Source: Brassica napus
Taxonomy: Eukaryota > Streptophyta > Magnoliopsida > Brassicales > Brassicaceae
Direction of reading: 5' to 3'
Length of the DNA stretch: 64,000 nt
Assembly: GCF_020379485.1 (NCBI RefSeq)
Contig: NC_063443.1
Location: forward strand, 18,657,531-18,721,530
The notes under the pieces are model-generated. The model saw only the letters and a program-made list of their open reading frames with translations, was not told the DNA's origin and did no database searches. Of the stretch, positions 59,243-64,000 are shown piece after piece (within the stretch, counting starts at the first letter, position 1; every line of letters starts with the position of its first letter). The translations under genes were made by a program, and so were the position numbers.

Positions 59243-61337
59243 ATGGCGCTCTCGAATACTATCTTCTCTGTTTCTCATTTAGCTTCCTTTACTCCTTCTT
59301 CCGCCACCAGCTGCCAGACTCGCTTTCCCGCGCTCTAACCTCACCTCCAGATCTATCGCCTGCTTTCTTCGCTGATCTCCGTGTAATTCCTCTATCCACG
59401 AGGAGGAGGTTAGTACTAATTAGATCTCTCAGTTGTCTGCTTGATAACTTCCATTTTAGTAAACTTTATTCGAATCTACTAAAAAACGTTTTGCTCTGTA
59501 TGTGCTCGAACGATTTGTTAGTGTGTAACATTTTGTAGATTCTCGTATGAATCTTTCTTGGTAATTTTGATTTCTATAAGAAGTTATGTCATTGGTTGAT
59601 TTTGATACGCAGTATAAGGAACCGAGTATATGCATCGATTAACAACATTGATGTTGCTACTCCATCTCATCAGGTCTGTAACTTAATAATGCAGAGAGTC
59701 TACTGTCATGTGTGTACTGTATACTATTTTTAATTTGGTTTTCTTATCTTTAATAGGGAAACGTTTTGTGTTGTGTTGACATGTGCTTTGAGATGACATT
59801 TTGATCGCAGAAAATGGAAGATGATGATGATGATGACATCGTTCCAATGCCAATGGTTTTGATAGACCAGGATGCTGACCCTGAAGCCACCATTGTTCAG
59901 CTCAGTTTTGGAGATCGTCTTGGGGCTCTCATTGACACTGTAAGCTGGTTCTGTAGCCTCTTTTGGTATTTATATCTGTTGATATTATGGAATCTTGCCT
60001 TGTTTTCAGCTTATGATTCATTATTGTGTTTGGTAGATGAGGGCGTTGAAAGATTTGGGATTGGATGTGATAAAAGGAACCGTCTCAACTGAAGGATCCG
60101 TTAAGCAAACCAAATTTTCTATAACAAAACTGTAAGCAAAGCCGTTCTTTATGTGTTCCTTTTGTCACTTATTAGACCACTTGTTCAATAAGATGTACAA
60201 TCCTTTAAGCCCTCCATTATATTGATTGTTTGTTATCATCCTTTGGAATTTTGGTCTAGAGTATCTAGTATTAGATTAATATTTTACTGTTCAGGAATAG
60301 GCCATTAGCATTAGACAAATGAATTCTGAGCAGACTGGATGATTACAAATGCTGGAATTGATTTTTCTTTTACACTAGAGACACTGGTCGGAAAGTGGAA
60401 GATCCTGACTCTTTGGAGCAAATCCGATTAACAATCATCAACAATCTTTTGAAATACCATCCGGTCTGCTTCAGCTTTTTCTTTCTCTCTTTACACTTTC
60501 ACTTTCAAAGAGGCTTTTGGATCCAGCTGTTGGATATTTTTTAACGTTGCCTTTATTTGCTTCTCAGGAATGCAGTGATCAACTTGCAATGGGTGAGACA
60601 TTTGGAATAAAGGCCCCTGAAAAGAAGGTAAATGTTTACTCTGCTTGTTGGATTACTTCTCTGTCCTATGTTTTATGCAAACGCTTTTCTTATGGCTAAA
60701 CCTGGTATCGAAACGGTTTGTATTTGTTGTTAAAGACACCTTTACTGAAATGTTTTTGATTCATGTTCTGACAGATTGACGTCGATATCGCGACTCACAT
60801 ACATGTGAAAGAAGACGGACCAAAGAGGAGGTATATATTGAGTAGAATAACTACACCACAAGGTCACGTTATAAGTTAGCCTGATCAAACAGTTTACATT
60901 ACCTTTCCCCGTTTCATGTTTTGTCTAGCCTGCTTTGCATAGAGACAGCAGACAGGCCAGGTCTTGTTGTAGAGATGATCAAAGTGATGGCAGATATCAA
61001 CATAGACGTTGAATCCGCGGAGATAGACACAGAAGTAATCAAAACCTCTTAAACCTCTATATATGTACCTACATTGTGATTCCATTTCAACGCCTTGTAA
61101 TAAAAATTCCTTTGTCTTATTAAATTTCTCAGGGACTGGTTGCGAAAGACAAGTTTCACGTAAGCTACCAAGGGCAAGCGCTAAACAGTTCGTTATCACA
61201 GGTGAGTTTCTGTTACTTTACACTTAAAAACCTTAAAACACAGAGAGATCTAAACAGCCAAACTTGTCCTGCAGGTGTTGGTGAACTGTCTGCGTTACTT
61301 CCTGAGAAGGCCTGAAACTGACATCGACAGCTATTAA
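59243..61337 (+). pseudogene. ACR12: ACT-domain protein ACR12, frameshift in transit peptide
   Basis: Ten exons: 59243-59408, 59613-59673, 59811-59939, 60037-60131, 60379-60463, 60568-60627, 60775-60830, 60929-61034, 61133-61201, 61275-61337. From exon 2 onward the frame is intact and encodes two ACT domains ([20 protein letters not shown] ... and [20 protein letters not shown]), ligand-binding modules; ACR12 is a plastid protein in Arabidopsis (At5g04740). Exon 1 starts MALSNTIFSVSHLASFTPSS but meets TAA at 59336-59338. The continuation LTSPPDLSPAFF lies in a shifted frame. The exon total is 890 nt, one short of a multiple of three, consistent with a single deleted base near 59330. No other ATG restores a transit peptide. 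Pseudogene or base-call error. Confidence 0.85.
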
Positions 61338-61763
61338 TTAGCTTTTTTGTTTGTTCCAAAACAAAAACTGCTCTTTCTCCTTTTCGAAATCGCATCTGTT
61401 GCGACCTATCAAGTCTTCCTCTTTTGAACATTATGTGGAAACTGGTAATACCATCACGCGCTATTTTTCTGTCTGGAGCTGAACCACATTGGGGGCTAAA
61501 GAATAAAACATGGTTTGGTTCTTATCTCACTGAAGATATAGTCTGAAATCTACTAATAAGCCAGCTATATTTATAAGTGGATGATTAATAGTGAAGAATA
61601 TAGAGTAAGAAGTTGCAAGGAATGAAAATACACAAAAGCTATAGCTAGTTGCTACAGATTAGCAATAAGTTGCTTACATAACACGCTCCCAAAGCCAATG
61701 AGGGGGGAGATTACGAACCTACTTGTTGAGCCTGCGTTAATGGAACATACACACAACTTGATC
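61338..61763. other. Intergenic between convergent ACR12 and ADR1-L2
   Basis: 3' untranslated regions of both genes; nothing else seen. Confidence 0.6.
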
Positions 61764-63755
61764 CTACTCGTTGAGCCAATCAAGGCTGAAGCATTTTTCA
61801 GCTCCTTCAACACGAAGTCCGGGAACCACCTTCTCGACATGTTCCCACATCCACAAAGTCTCTACATCGCATATCACATGGCGTAGAGAAGTCAATGAAG
61901 CCGCAGAGCTAGGTATGCTCGTCAAGCTGCATTCTCTCATGTCGATTTTCTCAAGTGTCCTCACCTTTCCTATCTCTTCTGGAAGAAAACTCAGGTTGAC
62001 ACATTGAGAGATGTCTAGGTACTTTAGCCTCGGCAGCTCACAGATCTCTACAGGTAGAGCTTTCAGCTCCAGACAAGCGTATAGCCTCAGAAGTTGAAGT
62101 GCCTTTAGCTTGCTCAGATTCCTAGGCAACTCGCTGATGCGTGGACAGTTTGTTATGCTGATGGAGTTGAGAGAGGTGATTCCACAGACGGTCGTTGGTA
62201 GCTCCACGAGATCATCACAGTGATCTATTGTGAGATCAGACAAGTTTGGGAAGATCTGGGACATGTCTACTGATGTTTGGACAAAACTGTTATTGATCTT
62301 GCACAGGATCAGAGACATCTTGCGGAGGCTTTTTAAAGGAACGGTACTTGTAGAGAGTTCAGGGACATGAACCCTCTCAAGCCAGAGACTCTTGAGTTTG
62401 GCCAGATTGGTAAAGGTTGTGAAGTCATGAAGACGCGCAGGAGACATACCGTTGTTGATAATCACCAGCGCTCTGAGCCCGCCCATCTTAGCAATGAAAG
62501 GTGGCAATACATAGCTCTCCGCAGAGAAGTTTATTATCAGAACTTCTGCCTTAGGGAGTTCCATGTCAAACCACTCCATCTCAGTCATCTCCTCTGTAAT
62601 AAGAAACAGAAGTCCATGTTAAAACGTTATATTCTAGTGATTAGAAGTTTGTCGTTTAACAGATTCTTGCCTGTGTGGATGGAGACTACACGTGCACTGT
62701 ATGGCTCATCATTGCTCCTCTCCCATTCCTTGGGAAGCTCTGACTCTCTTCTCGGCATCAGTAGCCTCTCTCTTTTGTTAACTCTCCCACGGTTGCTAAG
62801 ATGAAGTGCCAGGTCCCTTAGAACATCGTGCTGCGTCACAAAAATATCATAGTAGCTAGTGTACATAGCGCCAAACCTGCAAAAGTATCCATGGTAAGCT
62901 AGTTAAGTGGCTACAAAAGTAAGAGAAGATCATAAAGAGTTGGTTGCATACAGTACCTTGGATCTTTGACAAGAGTGAGGAGATTCCTGTTTGATAGATC
63001 AACAAGAACAGCAAAGGCAGTTGCATCCTCAAGATCATACATCTCAACCCACATGTTGATGATTACATCAAGAGGGATCTTCTTGTCTTCAGGGAAAGCA
63101 CCCATATCCATGAAACACTCTCTGGTTTTAGGGTCTAGAGTCTCTAGAGTTGCTTCAATTTGAGCAAACACTCTACTCTCATGAGTTTCATCAGCAGGTT
63201 CACCTCTTGATAACCTGTTCACTACACCTTCCCAGTATTTTTCAGGTCGGCTTTTTAAAGAAGCACCAACAACTTTTAGAGACAAAGGTAGACCTTTACA
63301 CTCAGCAACAACCTACCAAAGAGAGTCAATAACATGAGAAACTGAAAAAAAAAATGTTACTATGCATAGCAAACTTATTAGTACCTGCTTGACCAACACT
63401 TTGCTGAATCCAAAAGGTACTGATTTCTCATTGAACGCAGAGAGACAGAACAGAGACGTTGCTTCATTTTCATTTAGTAACTCTACTTCATAGGTTGTTC
63501 TAGGATCTGCTAGCTTAGACCGTGAGACCACAAGAGTTGTGGTTCCAGGAATGTTAAACATCAGCTTGTCCAGTGCTTCCCTTGTCCAAACATCATCAAG
63601 GATCACCAGCCTCCGTGTCTGACCGACTGGTTCAGGAAGAGTGGCACCAAAGCCATCTTCATTACCAGTAAGAAATCCCCAGATACAGGCTTTCAGTTCC
63701 TCAATATTAGGAGATTGTGAGACTGTCAGAAACAGAACCCGTCTCCCAAAGTGGC
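61764..63755 (-). CDS. ADR1-L2: Helper NLR immune receptor ADR1-L2 (3' part, cut by window edge)
   Basis: Four minus-strand exons are visible: 63385-63755, 62957-63312, 62671-62876 and 61764-62593. They encode the NB-ARC domain from after the P-loop: kinase-2 RRLVILDDVW, RNBS-B TTTLVVSRSKL, GLPL motif CKGLPLSLKVVG, RNBS-D FMDMGAFPEDKKIP and a QHD variant of the MHD motif (VTQHDVLRDLALHL). Leucine-rich repeats follow (e.g. LPRNLSKLKALQLLRLYA) to the stop. ADR1 proteins are RPW8-type helper NLRs working with EDS1 and PAD4 downstream of sensor receptors. The RPW8 and P-loop exon lies beyond 64000. The last intron starts with GC (see findings). Corresponds to At5g04720. Confidence 0.93.
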
Positions 63756-64000
63756 CTGTAAAAGAAAACAAATTCAAGCTTCTGAGAAACAGTCTCTATG
63801 ATTCTAAAGCAGAGTCCAATATCAAGAACTCAACCAAACAACTCAGCAATAGTTCACCAGAGATGAACAAGACATAATCAAACATACAAACATAAGTAAA
63901 AGTACACTGAAGCATGATACATCATATCAACTAGTGTTCTAAAAATTGGTCTAGGCAACGCCTAAGCCACAAATTGGATCTAAACGATTTTTTCTTGATT
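63756..64000 (-). other. ADR1-L2 intron, window end
   Basis: Intron sequence upstream of the 63755 acceptor. The last 70 bases contain CTAGGCAACGCCTAAGCC, an inverted-repeat-like sequence resembling a common Brassicaceae dispersed repeat, so an element may begin here. Confidence 0.4.

Overview
This is nuclear DNA from a flowering plant of the mustard family (Brassicaceae). The genes have introns, the intergenic DNA is AT-rich, and the gene order matches, from memory of Arabidopsis thaliana chromosome 5, the run At5g04850 down to At5g04720: VPS60, bZIP, NTF2-like, OFP13, PPR4, RPS17, MYB-like, (ATPase inhibitor relic), ACR12, ADR1-L2. The species cannot be fixed from the sequence alone; a Brassica-type genome fits.

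Layout. 0.2-1.7 kb is a degenerate interstitial telomere-type repeat. 3.3-4.7 kb holds the ESCRT gene VPS60. 5.3-28 kb is an accessory block that I do not expect between VPS60 and the bZIP gene in A. thaliana: a 17-exon GH51 arabinofuranosidase gene, a captured CHCH-gene fragment, two defensin-like genes in an inverted duplication with 110-bp minisatellites upstream, a RAD5/HLTF-type helicase 3' fragment, a long GA microsatellite, a 5.5-kb array of about sixteen 350-bp satellite units, a decayed LINE, and a broken F-box/kelch gene. 28.6-30.2 kb is the bZIP gene; an intact 5,031-bp Copia retrotransposon with identical LTRs and a 5-bp target duplication sits just upstream of it. 38-42.3 kb holds the NTF2-like gene and OFP13. 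42.3-48.5 kb is gene-poor and carries a Sadhu-like retroposon. 48.5-49.7 kb is a MAC5/RBM22-type splicing-factor paralogue that has lost nearly all of its RRM. 50.1-54.1 kb is PPR4 (RRM plus PPR repeats) with a SINE in one intron; a 5'-truncated LINE lies between PPR4 and RPS17. 57.4-61.3 kb holds a DIV-type MYB gene with a frameshift inside its SHAQKYF motif, a relic of an ATPase-inhibitor gene, and ACR12 with a frameshift in its transit peptide. 61.8-64 kb is the 3' two-thirds of the helper immune receptor ADR1-L2, cut by the window edge.

The genes do not form one pathway. Housekeeping functions (ESCRT, ribosome, plastid RNA processing) mix with transcription factors and immunity genes. The most unusual parts are the accessory block, the Copia insertion at the bZIP leader with its unusual element termini, the RRM-less MAC5 paralogue, and several single-base frameshifts in otherwise well-preserved genes, which are either pseudogenisation after genome triplication or assembly indels.
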